This document shows positions 51,179 to 60,549 of a stretch of DNA of 64,000 bases, in pieces. The notes under the pieces are model-generated. The model saw nothing but the letters and a program-made list of their open reading frames with translations, was not told the origin of the DNA and did no database searches. A program made the position numbers and the translations under genes. Positions within the stretch are counted from its first letter, which is position 1. Every line of letters begins with the position of its first letter. The DNA is taken from NCBI GenBank assembly GCA_963781785.1, contig CAWAHD010000001.1:682001-746000 (forward strand). Reading direction: 5' to 3'. The DNA is from CAWAHD01 sp963781785. GTDB taxonomy: Bacteria; Planctomycetota; Planctomycetia; Isosphaerales; Isosphaeraceae.

Positions 51179-52482
51179 ATGGCAAAACGTCTGAGTGTGA
51201 AAGAAATACTCGAGGCGGCGCGCAAGGGAGGGCCTGCGCAGCCGGCTGAGCCATCCGCCGATGCGCCCGAGGCAGATGCTCCGCCTGCCGAGGAGTCCAC
51301 GCCTGCCGAGGAGTCCGCGGCAGTTGCCAGCGTCGAGGAAGCCGTCCCGGCGGCACCGGCGCCGCCAGTTCCCGCAGCAAACGTTCCGACGCCGTCGACT
51401 CTGGGACGTCCGTTGACGCTCAAGGAGAAGCTGGCGGCAGCACGCGCGGGTGGGGCAGCCCAGCCGGGCGCGGCGGCACCGGCTGCAGCGGCGGCGCCCA
51501 GGCGCCAGCACCGGTCGCCGCGGCCGCAGTCGAGCCGGTTGAAGAGGCCGCACCGGCCGCCGCCGAGACCAGAGCAGTCCCGCCTCCGGCCAAGCCGTTG
51601 GGGCGGCCGATGACCCTTCAAGAAAAACTGGCCGCCGCGCGAGGTGGCGGGGCTGCAGCCTCGGCTCCCGCGGCCGCCAAGCCGGCCGCTGCCAAGGCAC
51701 CCGCCGCCGCGGCCGCCGCGCCGGCGAAAGCGTCCCGGGTTCTGCCTCCGCTCGACAAGATGACCGACCCTAAAGACCTGGCCGAGGCCGCACGGCAGGC
51801 AGCCAAAAAAGCCAAAGACCTGGCCGCAAAAACGGCCGAGCCGGCACCGGCCCGCCCGGCGCCCAAAGCCGCGCCCGCCAAGCCTCAAACTGTCCCGCCA
51901 CGCCCCAGCCGCGAGCTCGCCGGAGCCGCTGCCGGCGCCGCGCCCGAGGGCGCCAGCCGCCGGGGCTTCATGATCGGCTCGCTCTTCGTCTCCTCGACCG
52001 TCGCCTGGATCGTGGCCGCCTGGTTTTCCTTCACCAGCGCCATTTCCGCCATGACGTTGATGTCTGTGCGCTTCATGTTCCCCAACGTCCTGGCCGAGCC
52101 TCCCACCACCATCAAGATCGGCCTCCTGTCGGATTTCGCTGCCGAAGACGTCAGCGACCGTTTCAAGGCCGAGTGGGGCTTCTGGGTCGTCCGGTCGGCC
52201 AAGTACCAGGGATCCGAGATCCTCTACGCCCTCCAGTCCGTTTGCACCCATCTGGGCTGCCCACCGAACTGGCTGGCCGCCGAGCAGAAATTCAAGTGCC
52301 CGTGCCACGGCAGCGGTTTCTACATCACCGGCATCAACTTCGAAGGCCCTGCACCGCGTCCCCTGGAACGATTCAAGGTCGCATACGCCGACGATGGCCA
52401 GTCGATCATGGTCGACAAGAGCCAGAAATACCAGGAAGAGCTGGGACAGTGGAAAGACCCCGATAGCTTCATTCCAGCGTGA
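51179..52482 (+). CDS. Rieske iron-sulfur protein with long repeat-containing N-terminal extension, frameshifted
   Basis: The C-terminal 170 residues are a Rieske domain with the cluster motifs CTHLGC and CPCHGSGF binding the 2Fe-2S centre. They are preceded by a membrane anchor (GFMIGSLFVSSTVAWIVAAWF) after an ASRRGF twin-arginine-like stretch. Before this lie about 260 Ala/Pro-rich residues containing three copies of a helical motif: RLSVKEILEAARKGG, PLTLKEKLAAARAGG and PMTLQEKLAAARGGG. The frame changes near 51497 within the low-complexity part; one missing base joins them through PVAAAAVEPVEEAAP. The protein transfers electrons from quinol in a bc-type complex. The extension should be cytoplasmic; its role is unknown. 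Confidence 0.85.
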
Positions 52483-52492
52483 GGACCGAGAC

Positions 52493-53272
52493 TTGTCGAT
52501 CCTGGATAAAATCGCCGATACCCAGCTTTGGAAGAGCGTCTTCCGGCACCCAATGCCCACCGACCGGCGCAACCGGGTCGTCGTGATGCTCACCAACTTC
52601 TTCCTCCATCTCCACCCCGTCAGCGTGCGGAAACAGGGCATCGCGCTGTCCTACACCTGGTGCATGGGCGGGACGACGTTTTTCCTGTTCATCGTCGAAA
52701 CGGTGACGGGCGTCCTCTTGATGTTCTACTATCGGCCGACCCTGGAGCACGCCTACAACGACATCCTGGCGCTCCGCGATGTCACCACGCTCGGCATCCT
52801 CCGCGAGCTGCATCGCTGGGGGGCTCACGCCATGGTGATCGCCGTCTGGCTGCACATGTACCGCGTCTTTCTGACCGGAAGCTACAAGCCGCCACGGGAG
52901 TTCAACTGGGGCGTCGGCGTCATTCTGCTGGTCTTGACGCTCTTGCTCTCGTTCACCGGCTACCTCCTCCCATGGGACCAGCTCGCAATCTGGGCGATCA
53001 CGGTCGGCTCGAACATGGCGCGAGCCACGCCAGGGCTCGGTGTCGAGGGGCCCGGGGCGTCGATGTTGAAATTGAACGGCGTCAGCCTGATCACCTCGGG
53101 CTCGGATGCCAAGTTTGCGCTCCTCGGGGGCCGGAGCGTCGGCGAGATGACCCTGAATCGGTTCTACGTGCTGCACTGCGTCGCCATCCCCCTGGCCGCG
53201 GCACTCTTGATCATGATTCACTTTTGGCGAGTGCGCAAGGACGGCGGCATCAGGCGCCGATGTGATCACTAA
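52493..53272 (+). CDS. Cytochrome b, N-terminal (haem-binding) part
   Basis: About 260 residues with four helices and the haem-b histidines in RELHRWGAHAMVIAVWLHMYRVF (plus the second pair of His positions), the quinol-site region TGYLLPWDQLAIWAITVGSNM, and GRSVGEMTLNRFYVLHCVAIP. It corresponds to cytochrome b6 of split complexes. The TTG start has GAGGA about 7 bases upstream and lies 10 bases after the Rieske stop. The observed end GGIRRRCDH is unusual; one missing base would instead give an end at 53265 (GGISAPM). It binds two haems b and moves electrons across the membrane. Confidence 0.88.
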   Translation: MSILDKIADTQLWKSVFRHPMPTDRRNRVVVMLTNFFLHLHPVSVRKQGIALSYTWCMGGTTFFLFIVETVTGVLLMFYYRPTLEHAYNDILALRDVTTLGILRELHRWGAHAMVIAVWLHMYRVFLTGSYKPPREFNWGVGVILLVLTLLLSFTGYLLPWDQLAIWAITVGSNMARATPGLGVEGPGASMLKLNGVSLITSGSDAKFALLGGRSVGEMTLNRFYVLHCVAIPLAAALLIMIHFWRVRKDGGIRRRCDH

Positions 53273-53274
53273 CT

Positions 53275-54864
53275 ATGCATCATCCAGACCTGACACCGGC
53301 TGTTCTGGCCGGGCTCGCGTGGTACTACCTGCTCGCCGCGGCGATGAACGCGGCCGCCGCCGCGTACGTGTCCTACGGCGAGATGGTCTCGGCGGGGGCC
53401 AGTCGGCTGGGCCTGGCTCCCAGGACCCGGAAACTGCCGGCCTGGCTGATCGGCGGTTATCTCGTCCTGTACAGCGTGGCCGTCCTCATGATCCTCGGGC
53501 GGCACGCCCTCCCCGGCGCCGTTTCGGTGGCGTACGCCATCTGTGGCGCGGCGAACGTGATCCTCGCCGTGATGGCCGCAGCCGACGCGGCGCATTTCGC
53601 CGAGCTCAAGGCCCACGGCCATGGCGAAGGAGACCCTTCAAGCCCCCCAAGCCTTGACGACCATCAGCCGGCCGTCGGCCTGGGCGGTCCAATCAACCGC
53701 ACACTCTGGACCTTGATCTGGAGCGTGGCCGCGGTGATTTTCCAGGCGATGGGCCTCACCTATCTCCTGGGCGGAGAGATCTACCTGCCCCTCTTCTTCC
53801 GCAACGTCGTCGACCTGGTCGCCGGCCCGACCACGTTCTTCGTCGGAGCAACCCTCGGCTTCATCGCGCTCCTCCGCTACCGGCGGTTCTTCGCCAACGG
53901 CTTGGTCGGCTGGTCGATCGTCAACCTGTTCCTGCTCTTCTTCGGTCTCAGCATGACCGATTTCGACTTCCGCGAGATCGTCACCAAGCCCGACAATGTG
54001 CCGATCGTCGGCCTCTTGATACTCGTCGGTTATTTCCTCTGGTTCTCGCTCAGGCGCGCCGTGATCAACGACGCCCGGATCGCCCAGGGCCAGCCCAGCC
54101 TCGAAGAGCTCGAGCCCGAGAAGACCCTGTGCTGGCCCGACCTGGTCTACACCGAGCTCATCTGCATGGTGGTCCTGACGATCGTGCTGGTCGTCTGGGG
54201 GATCGCGCTCCAGGCCCCGCTCGAACAGCCGGCCAGCTCGACCGTCGCCCCCAACCCCTCCAAGGCACCCTGGTACTTCCTGGGCCTTCAGGAAATGCTC
54301 GTCTACTTCGACCCCTGGATGGCCGGCGTGGTGCTCCCTAGCATGATCATCGTCGGCCTGATCGCCATCCCCTACATCGATACCAACAAGAGCGGCAATG
54401 GCTACTTCACCTACAACGATCGCAAGTTTGCCTTCATCACGTTCCAGTACGGATTCGTCGTCCTCTGGGTGCTCCTGATCATCCTGGGGACGTTCCTCAG
54501 AGGCCCCAACTGGAACTTCTTCGGCCCTTACGAATACTGGGATCTGCACAAGGTGATCCCGCTCAATAATATCCAGCTCTCCGACATGATCTGGATCCAG
54601 CTTCTGGGCACGACCAAGCCTGAGAATTATTTGATGCGCGAGCTGCCGGGCATCGTGCTCTGCCTGGGCTATTTCGCGATCACCCCCTACGTGCTCTACC
54701 GCCTGTTCTTCAAGAAATATGCGGCCCAGGCAGGGATGCTGCGGTACATGACGCTGGCGGTGCTGCTCTTGTTCATGGCGGCCCTGCCGATCAAGATGGT
54801 CCTGCGCTGGACGCTCAATCTGAAATACATCGTGGCCATTCCCGAGTTGTTCTTCAATATTTGA
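53275..54864 (+). CDS. Cytochrome b C-terminal / subunit IV-like protein with extra membrane helices
   Basis: A 529-residue polytopic protein. From about residue 270 it contains the subunit-IV-type motif PNPSKAPWYFLGLQEMLVYFDPWMAG, followed by helices like the C-terminal half of cytochrome b (the PEWY-type quinol site is replaced by APWYF). The N-terminal 250 residues add about six further helices (LAGLAWYYLLAAAMNAAAAAYVSYGEMV; GGEIYLPLFFRNVVDLVAGPTTFFVGA) not found in subunit IV. It starts 2 bases after the cytochrome b stop as sequenced and is followed 24 bases later by the multihaem cytochrome gene. It completes the quinol-oxidising core of the complex. Confidence 0.82.
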   Translation: MHHPDLTPAVLAGLAWYYLLAAAMNAAAAAYVSYGEMVSAGASRLGLAPRTRKLPAWLIGGYLVLYSVAVLMILGRHALPGAVSVAYAICGAANVILAVMAAADAAHFAELKAHGHGEGDPSSPPSLDDHQPAVGLGGPINRTLWTLIWSVAAVIFQAMGLTYLLGGEIYLPLFFRNVVDLVAGPTTFFVGATLGFIALLRYRRFFANGLVGWSIVNLFLLFFGLSMTDFDFREIVTKPDNVPIVGLLILVGYFLWFSLRRAVINDARIAQGQPSLEELEPEKTLCWPDLVYTELICMVVLTIVLVVWGIALQAPLEQPASSTVAPNPSKAPWYFLGLQEMLVYFDPWMAGVVLPSMIIVGLIAIPYIDTNKSGNGYFTYNDRKFAFITFQYGFVVLWVLLIILGTFLRGPNWNFFGPYEYWDLHKVIPLNNIQLSDMIWIQLLGTTKPENYLMRELPGIVLCLGYFAITPYVLYRLFFKKYAAQAGMLRYMTLAVLLLFMAALPIKMVLRWTLNLKYIVAIPELFFNI

Positions 54865-54888
54865 GCAGAGTCCCCAGGATTCTTGACC

Positions 54889-57800
54889 ATGCCGGCAACC
54901 GAGGAAACGTACCGACGCCAGCCGACCCTGCACCTGGTCTTCGCGCTCTCGTCGATCGCGATGCTGCTCTCGACCATCTGGATGGTGATGGCCGATCACT
55001 TGCGCCCCTGGAAGCAAGTGCAGCGCGATTTTCAGCAAGTCGAGCGCCAGAAGCTCGAACAGACCGAGCAGGAGAAGCTCAAGGAGCAGCAGCAAAAATC
55101 CAAGGATGAGATCAAGAAGATCGACGACGAGATCAAGGCGGCGGAATCCACGAGCGAGGGAGAGGCCGGCAAGCTCAGCGTTCTCCAGAAGGAGCTGGAT
55201 CGAGCAGTCGCCAGCACCGAGGGGCTCGATATCGAGCGCCGCTTCAAGAAGGCCGAGCTCGACAGCAAGCGCAGTTTCTACGACGGCATGATCGATCGCG
55301 GCGAGGAGCGCGAGGCGCGCGAATATCTGCGGACGGTCGTCAAGAATACCGAGGGCGAGTTAGAGACCCTGACCAAAGAACTGGAAAAAGCCCAGAAGAA
55401 ATCAAGCGAGAAGAAAGACGAGAAGGAGACGCTCTTAGGCCATGTCAGCGATCTCAAGGCCAAGAAAGACGCGCTCACCCGCGACGTCGATCGCGCGCAG
55501 CGCGTGATCGAGCAGAAAGACGCCCTCCACGGCGGCCCACTCCACTGGTACAGTGCGCCGATGGCCTTTATGAGAAGCCTTCCCGGCATCGACCTGATGC
55601 CTCCGACCAAGATCCAGCAGATCAGTCTCCCCGAGCTCTTGATCAACTACAATTTCAAGGAGGTTCCCCGGTACGACCGCTGTCAAACCTGCCACCAGGG
55701 AATCGACAAGCTGGGTTACGAAAAAGGTGTGGATGGCAAGGAAATGCCGCGGGTGTTCCGGACCCATCCGTTCTTCACAACGGGCGCAAAGACGCTCAAT
55801 CCGCAGGGCAAAGAGGTCGACGCGGGGCTCTATCTCGACGCCAACGGCCCGCACCCGATCAACAGCTTCGGCTGCACGATCTGTCATGGCGGCCAGGGCT
55901 CGGGCACCGATTTCACGTTTGCCTCGCATACCCCCAACTCGCTCAAAGAGGCCAAGGATTGGGAGGAAGAGCATCAGTGGAAGGATTTCCACTTCTGGGA
56001 TTTCCCGATGTATCCCAAGCGGTTCCTCGAGGCGACCTGCCTGAAGTGCCACACCCAGGTGACCGACATTCCCCAGGCGACCAAGCTCCAGGCCGGCTAT
56101 CAGCGGATCGTCAAGTTTGGCTGCACCGGCTGCCACAATATCGGCGGCGAAGGCTCGCTCGGCCCCGACTTGACCGAGGAACGCCAGGTCGGCCCCAACC
56201 TGTCGCACATCGCCGCCAAGGACTCCAGGGAATGGGTGCTCAAATGGATCAAGAACCCGCACGCATTCCGGCCCGATTCGCGGATGCCTCGGTTCTACGG
56301 ACTGTCGAACAACGGCGACGACAAGGACTGGCCCAAGAACCACGCCGAGATCCATGCGATCGCTCATTACCTGTTCACCAAGAGCACCCCGCCGGCCGAC
56401 TTCGTCGATCCGCCGGCCAAGACCGACAAGGACCGGGGCAAGCGATTGTTCCTCGAGAAGGGCTGCCTGGCCTGCCACCAGCATCGGCCCTACGAGAAGT
56501 CGTCCAACCCCGAGTACAAGACCGACCCGGCGCTGACCTACGACCCCACGGGATTTCCGTCTGCGGTACAAGAGTATGCGAAGGCAGATTTCGGCCCCAA
56601 CCTCTCGAACATGGCGGCCAAGTTTTCGGGCACGCCCAATGGCCTCAAGTGGCTGGCCAACTGGATCCAGGCTCCCGAGCGCTACCACCCCAAGAGCTTG
56701 ATGCCCAACCTTCAGCTTGTTCAGCAGGACGCCGCCGACATCGCAAGCTGGATCCTGTCGGTGCCCGGCCAGTGGCCGGTCTCGGTCGAGGTCCCCAAGC
56801 TGGAATCGAAGGAAGTGAGCGAGGCGGTCGATGAGCTCGTGAAGCTCTATATCTCCAAGAGCGGGACCTTCAAGGACGCAAGCGGCAAATCGATCAGCAA
56901 GTCGCTCAGCGAGGTCAACGAATTCGTCGAGGGCCTGGCAACCAACGACAAGCTGATGTATCTGGGCGAGAAGACCATCTCCCGGCTGGGCTGCTTTGGC
57001 TGCCACACGATCCCCGGTTTCGAGAACGCCAAGCCGATCGGGACGGCGCTCAACGATTGGGGCCTCAAGAGCCCCGCCCGGCTCGATTACGGCCACATCG
57101 CCGAGTATCTCACCGACCCCGAGCATCCTCCCGATGAGAAGGGGGCTCGTGACGGCACCGACACCTTCTATCAAGAGAAGATCCAGCACGAGACCCGGAT
57201 GGGGTTTCTCTACCAGAAGCTCCATCGGCCGCGGAGCTTCGACTGGCTGAAGAACAACGAGCGCTACAAGACGTGGGACGACCGGCTCCGGATGCCCCAG
57301 TTTGCGTGGGCCGACGATCCGGCCGCGATCGAGGAGATCATGACGTTCGTGCTGGGACTCACCAACGAACGGGTCCCTGCCAAGTATCTTGCCACGACCC
57401 ACACGACCCCCGCCCGGACCGCCCTGGCCGAGGGTGCCAAGGTGCTCAACCGGTTCAACTGCGACGGCTGCCACGTGCTCGAAATGCCCAGGTTCGTCAT
57501 CCCCAAGGGCGTCACGGTGGCCGAGGCAATGCCTGACTTCAAAGTCGACGTCCGGACGTCTTACTCCCAGCGGGCCAACGATTATATCCCCGCCCTCTAC
57601 CCGGACCTGTCGTACGATCCCAAGAAGAATCTGGCTCCGAACGAGATCGAGAAGGCGCTCGTCCCCGACCCGGACGACGCAGCGCAGCCAATCACCATCG
57701 AGGGGATGCCGATCAGCCTCGACGAAAACAATCTGACGGTGCAGATCTGGAGCCCGGTATCGATCCGCGGCTACCAGTTCAACATCGCCGACAAGATCAC

Positions 57801-58806
57801 CCTCGACCAGAACAAGATCGCCGACAACGCGGTGGTCGACCAAGGCAAGATCGCCGACAATGCGACGCTCGACCAGACCAGGACCAAGATCAAGAAGACG
57901 CCGGCGGTGGGTGGCAACTTCGCCTGGCTGTACTCGGCCCACCAGGCCGTCCAGACGAACAAGACGATGGACACGTTCTGGGACCGGCTGCCGCCGCCCT
58001 TGTTGCGCGAGGGGCAGAAGGTCCAGACGCCGTGGCTGGCGGCGTTCGTGAAAGATCCGCATATGATCCGCCAAGCCGCCCAGCTTCGAATGCCCCGGTT
58101 CCACTTCGGCAAGACCGACAAGGTCCCGTCGCGTGAAACCGAGCACCTTGCCGACTACTTCGCCGCACACGATAAGGCGGAATTCCCCTATCAGTCGATT
58201 TCCGAGCAGAACCCCAGTTATCTCGCCGAGCGCAACAAGGCTCATCCGGACTACCTGAACGCCGGTTGGCAGATCATGACGAACCCAGCGTCGCCCTGTC
58301 TCAATTGCCACGCCATCGGCCGGTCCAAGCCGACCGGGGGCGCGGCGGTCGTCAACGGGCCCGACCTCCGTGAGGTGGCGGGCCGGTTCCGTTCGCCGTA
58401 TCTCGAGAAATGGATCGCCAACCCGCGACGCCTGGTTCCCTACACCGCGATGCCCCAGAACATCCTCCCTCACGGACCCCAGATCATGGTGCCCAAGACC
58501 TTCGAGGATCAACCGCTCGAGATGGTCCGGGCAGTTCGCGACACCTTGCTCAATTATGTCACGGCCGTCGAGCTTCAGCTCGCCAGCAACCCGGCCACTC
58601 CGGCTGCCGCGCCCGCTCCTGCGGCCGCGCCGGAACGCCCCCCAAGACTTCGAACAATTCCCCCTGATGACGAATCACCGAGAACCAAGGACTCATCTCA
58701 TGTTCGCTTCCTGGATCCGCAGACCTGCCGTGGTCGGACTGAGCCTGGGCGCGACCCTGGCCGCTCTCGTGGCCGGTTGTGGCGGTCAGCCGACCGATCA
58801 GAGTGA
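54889..58806 (+). CDS. Octahaem cytochrome c with membrane anchor and coiled coil
   Basis: A protein of about 1,300 residues. One membrane helix (residues 15-40) is followed by a long Glu/Lys/Gln-rich coiled coil (45-215). Eight CXXCH sites follow: CQTCH 265, CTICH 329, CLKCH 384, CTGCH 412, CLACH 526, CFGCH 702, CDGCH 858 and CLNCH 1137. Several are followed by cytochrome-c-like Met ligands (DSRMPRFYG; DRLRMPQFAW; AAQLRMPRFHF). An 11-residue repeat (DQNKIADNA / DQGKIADNA) lies near 970-995. As sequenced the frame runs to 58806 and overlaps the next gene; one missing base near 58632 would end it at 58667 in TGATG. It is the likely electron acceptor of the Rieske/cytochrome b core. Confidence 0.85.
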   Translation: MPATEETYRRQPTLHLVFALSSIAMLLSTIWMVMADHLRPWKQVQRDFQQVERQKLEQTEQEKLKEQQQKSKDEIKKIDDEIKAAESTSEGEAGKLSVLQKELDRAVASTEGLDIERRFKKAELDSKRSFYDGMIDRGEEREAREYLRTVVKNTEGELETLTKELEKAQKKSSEKKDEKETLLGHVSDLKAKKDALTRDVDRAQRVIEQKDALHGGPLHWYSAPMAFMRSLPGIDLMPPTKIQQISLPELLINYNFKEVPRYDRCQTCHQGIDKLGYEKGVDGKEMPRVFRTHPFFTTGAKTLNPQGKEVDAGLYLDANGPHPINSFGCTICHGGQGSGTDFTFASHTPNSLKEAKDWEEEHQWKDFHFWDFPMYPKRFLEATCLKCHTQVTDIPQATKLQAGYQRIVKFGCTGCHNIGGEGSLGPDLTEERQVGPNLSHIAAKDSREWVLKWIKNPHAFRPDSRMPRFYGLSNNGDDKDWPKNHAEIHAIAHYLFTKSTPPADFVDPPAKTDKDRGKRLFLEKGCLACHQHRPYEKSSNPEYKTDPALTYDPTGFPSAVQEYAKADFGPNLSNMAAKFSGTPNGLKWLANWIQAPERYHPKSLMPNLQLVQQDAADIASWILSVPGQWPVSVEVPKLESKEVSEAVDELVKLYISKSGTFKDASGKSISKSLSEVNEFVEGLATNDKLMYLGEKTISRLGCFGCHTIPGFENAKPIGTALNDWGLKSPARLDYGHIAEYLTDPEHPPDEKGARDGTDTFYQEKIQHETRMGFLYQKLHRPRSFDWLKNNERYKTWDDRLRMPQFAWADDPAAIEEIMTFVLGLTNERVPAKYLATTHTTPARTALAEGAKVLNRFNCDGCHVLEMPRFVIPKGVTVAEAMPDFKVDVRTSYSQRANDYIPALYPDLSYDPKKNLAPNEIEKALVPDPDDAAQPITIEGMPISLDENNLTVQIWSPVSIRGYQFNIADKITLDQNKIADNAVVDQGKIADNATLDQTRTKIKKTPAVGGNFAWLYSAHQAVQTNKTMDTFWDRLPPPLLREGQKVQTPWLAAFVKDPHMIRQAAQLRMPRFHFGKTDKVPSRETEHLADYFAAHDKAEFPYQSISEQNPSYLAERNKAHPDYLNAGWQIMTNPASPCLNCHAIGRSKPTGGAAVVNGPDLREVAGRFRSPYLEKWIANPRRLVPYTAMPQNILPHGPQIMVPKTFEDQPLEMVRAVRDTLLNYVTAVELQLASNPATPAAAPAPAAAPERPPRLRTIPPDDESPRTKDSSHVRFLDPQTCRGRTEPGRDPGRSRGRLWRSADRSE
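57799..57873 (+). repeat. 33-base tandem repeat inside the octahaem cytochrome gene
   Basis: Two full copies encode TLDQNKIADNA and VVDQGKIADNA, and a third partial copy encodes TLDQTRTKI. The units differ at several third positions, so the repeat is kept at protein level. It lies between haem sites 7 and 8 and may form a short beta-solenoid or linker. Confidence 0.6.
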
Positions 58807-59653
58807 TATCAATGTGGTTGTCCCGTCTCCCGACGTGCACGTGGCGGCCAAGGGATCGGCAGCCGGTGCGCCGGCTGCGGCTCCGACCACCGGGGCACCC
58901 GCAGCGGCCGCCAAAGAGGCGGGCGGGGCTGCGCCGGCTGCGTCCGCGGTGGAGGGTTGGGGCACGCTCAAGGGTCAGATCGTCTTCGAGGGGACGCCCC
59001 CACCGCAAAAGGTCCTCGAAGAGAAGGGCAAGGCTGAAAAAGATCCGGACATGTGTGCCGTCGACAAGTCGATCGTATCCGAACGCCTCGTCATCGACGA
59101 CGCCACCAAGGGCGTCAAGAACGTGCTGGTCTACCTGCCCCATCCCTCGCGGGTCAACGAAGATGCCAGAAAGGCGTTCACCGCCAAACCCGTCGAGTTC
59201 GACCAGAAGCAGTGTATCTTCCAGCCCCATGTTCTGGGGCTGATGGCGGGCGTCCCGGTGACACTCCGGTCGAGCGATCCCAAGAACCACAACGTCAACG
59301 TCAAGCTCAAGAACTCGACGTTCAACCAGGCGCTGGGCGGAGGCAAGTCGATGGACTTCACCCCCCCGTCTCCCGAGCGAACCCCGGGCGCCGTCGTCTG
59401 CGATATTCATCCGTGGATGTCGGCCTGGTGGATGGTCCTGGATAATCCCTACATCGCGGTGACCGATGCCCAGGGCAACTTTGAGATCAAGAACGTGCCG
59501 GCAGGTTCCCAGAAGGTCGTCGTCTGGCAGGAATTTGTGAAAGGTGGCGGATTCGTGACGCCGTCTTCGGGTGAAGCGATCACGATCAAGGCCAACGATC
59601 CGACGGTCCAGAACTTCAAGATCGATGCCAGCAAGCTGCTCCCGAGCGGCTGA
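58700..59653 (+). CDS. Cupredoxin-like lipoprotein
   Basis: The lipoprotein signal VVGLSLGATLAALVAGCGG is followed by an Ala/Pro-rich linker and a domain starting GTLKGQIVFEGTPPP. Type 1 copper ligands can be seen: His in DPKNHNVNVK, then the CDIHPWM block giving Cys, His and possibly Met. The end (GNFEIKNVPAGSQKVVVWQEF) is a beta-sandwich strand pair like carboxypeptidase regulatory domains. AAGGA lies 8 bases before the ATG; an earlier ATG at 58667 overlaps the probable stop of the cytochrome gene. It probably carries electrons at the outer face of the membrane. Confidence 0.8.
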   Translation: MFASWIRRPAVVGLSLGATLAALVAGCGGQPTDQSDINVVVPSPDVHVAAKGSAAGAPAAAPTTGAPAAAAKEAGGAAPAASAVEGWGTLKGQIVFEGTPPPQKVLEEKGKAEKDPDMCAVDKSIVSERLVIDDATKGVKNVLVYLPHPSRVNEDARKAFTAKPVEFDQKQCIFQPHVLGLMAGVPVTLRSSDPKNHNVNVKLKNSTFNQALGGGKSMDFTPPSPERTPGAVVCDIHPWMSAWWMVLDNPYIAVTDAQGNFEIKNVPAGSQKVVVWQEFVKGGGFVTPSSGEAITIKANDPTVQNFKIDASKLLPSG

Positions 59654-59669
59654 TCCGAAGAGGAAAACG

Positions 59670-60527
59670 ATGAGACCGACTCGACGAGAAGGCCGCCGCC
59701 TACTGCGGCGCACGCCGATCATGATCGGGATCCTGGCGCTGGCCTGGCCAGCCCTGCATGGGCCGGCTAGAGCCGTGGCAGCTCCCGCATCCAGCGGCTT
59801 GGTTGCCGCTCTGGTCGTGGCCCAGCCCAAAACCGGAACCATCAAGGGACGCCTGATCTGGGGCGACGATAAAGTGCCACCGCCCAAGGTCCTGGTGGAG
59901 AAGGGCAAGTCCGACAAGAACCCCGACATTTGCGCCAAGGATGAGGCAATCCTTTCTCGGGATCTCCTGATCGACCCCAAGTCCAAGGGCGTCGCGTACG
60001 CATTCGCGTACCTCGTCCGTCCCAAAGGTGACAGCTCGGCTCAGGTCAAGGATCTGCTGGCCAAGAAGCCGAAAGTGGTCCTCGACCAGAAGGGATGCGA
60101 GTTCCAGCCCTACGCGCTTCCGTTCCACAAAGATCAGACGCTCTTGATCAAATCGAGCGATGCCACGAGCCATAACGTGCGCTATGCTGGTTTCAACAAT
60201 CAAGGAATCAACCAGACGATCCTGGGCAATGGCGAGCTCGAGGTCAAACTGCTCGCCGACCGCCTGCCGATGGAGCTACACTGCGATATCCATCCCTGGA
60301 TGAAAGGATACTTGATGGTCTTCGACCATCCGTTCTTCACCACGACGGGTTTGGATGGCTCGTTCGAGATCACGGGAATTCCCGCCGGCCAGCAGAACAT
60401 CATCGTCTGGCAAAACAAGATCGGCTTCGTGACCCCTGGACTGGTCCGCGGCATGGCGGTGACGGTTCGGACCGGCGAGGTGACAGACCTGGGTGAGATC
60501 AAGATGGACCCCGCCAAGGTGAAATGA
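59670..60527 (+). CDS. Cupredoxin-like secreted protein
   Basis: A 285-residue paralogue of the preceding gene product: GTIKGRLIWGDDKVPPPKVL matches GTLKGQIVFEGTPPP, and SSDATSHNVRYAG with MELHCDIHPWMKGYLMVFDHPF gives the His, Cys, His and Met copper set. It has a signal peptide (IMIGILALAWPALHGPARA) in place of a lipobox, so it may be soluble in the periplasm while its partner is tethered. GAAGAGGA precedes the ATG. Only 16 bases separate the two genes. Confidence 0.82.
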   Translation: MRPTRREGRRLLRRTPIMIGILALAWPALHGPARAVAAPASSGLVAALVVAQPKTGTIKGRLIWGDDKVPPPKVLVEKGKSDKNPDICAKDEAILSRDLLIDPKSKGVAYAFAYLVRPKGDSSAQVKDLLAKKPKVVLDQKGCEFQPYALPFHKDQTLLIKSSDATSHNVRYAGFNNQGINQTILGNGELEVKLLADRLPMELHCDIHPWMKGYLMVFDHPFFTTTGLDGSFEITGIPAGQQNIIVWQNKIGFVTPGLVRGMAVTVRTGEVTDLGEIKMDPAKVK

Positions 60528-60549
60528 CCTGGTCCCCGAGATCTCTTCC

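Noticed and set aside
53638..55095. 485-codon minus-strand frame
   Set aside because: Antisense to the cytochrome b C-terminal gene; composition extremely rich in Asp/Glu/His and without motifs.
55435..58512. Open frame of about 1,025 codons on the minus strand
   Set aside because: It is the antisense of the octahaem cytochrome gene; the plus strand has eight CXXCH motifs and a ribosome-site context. Long antisense frames are expected at this GC content.
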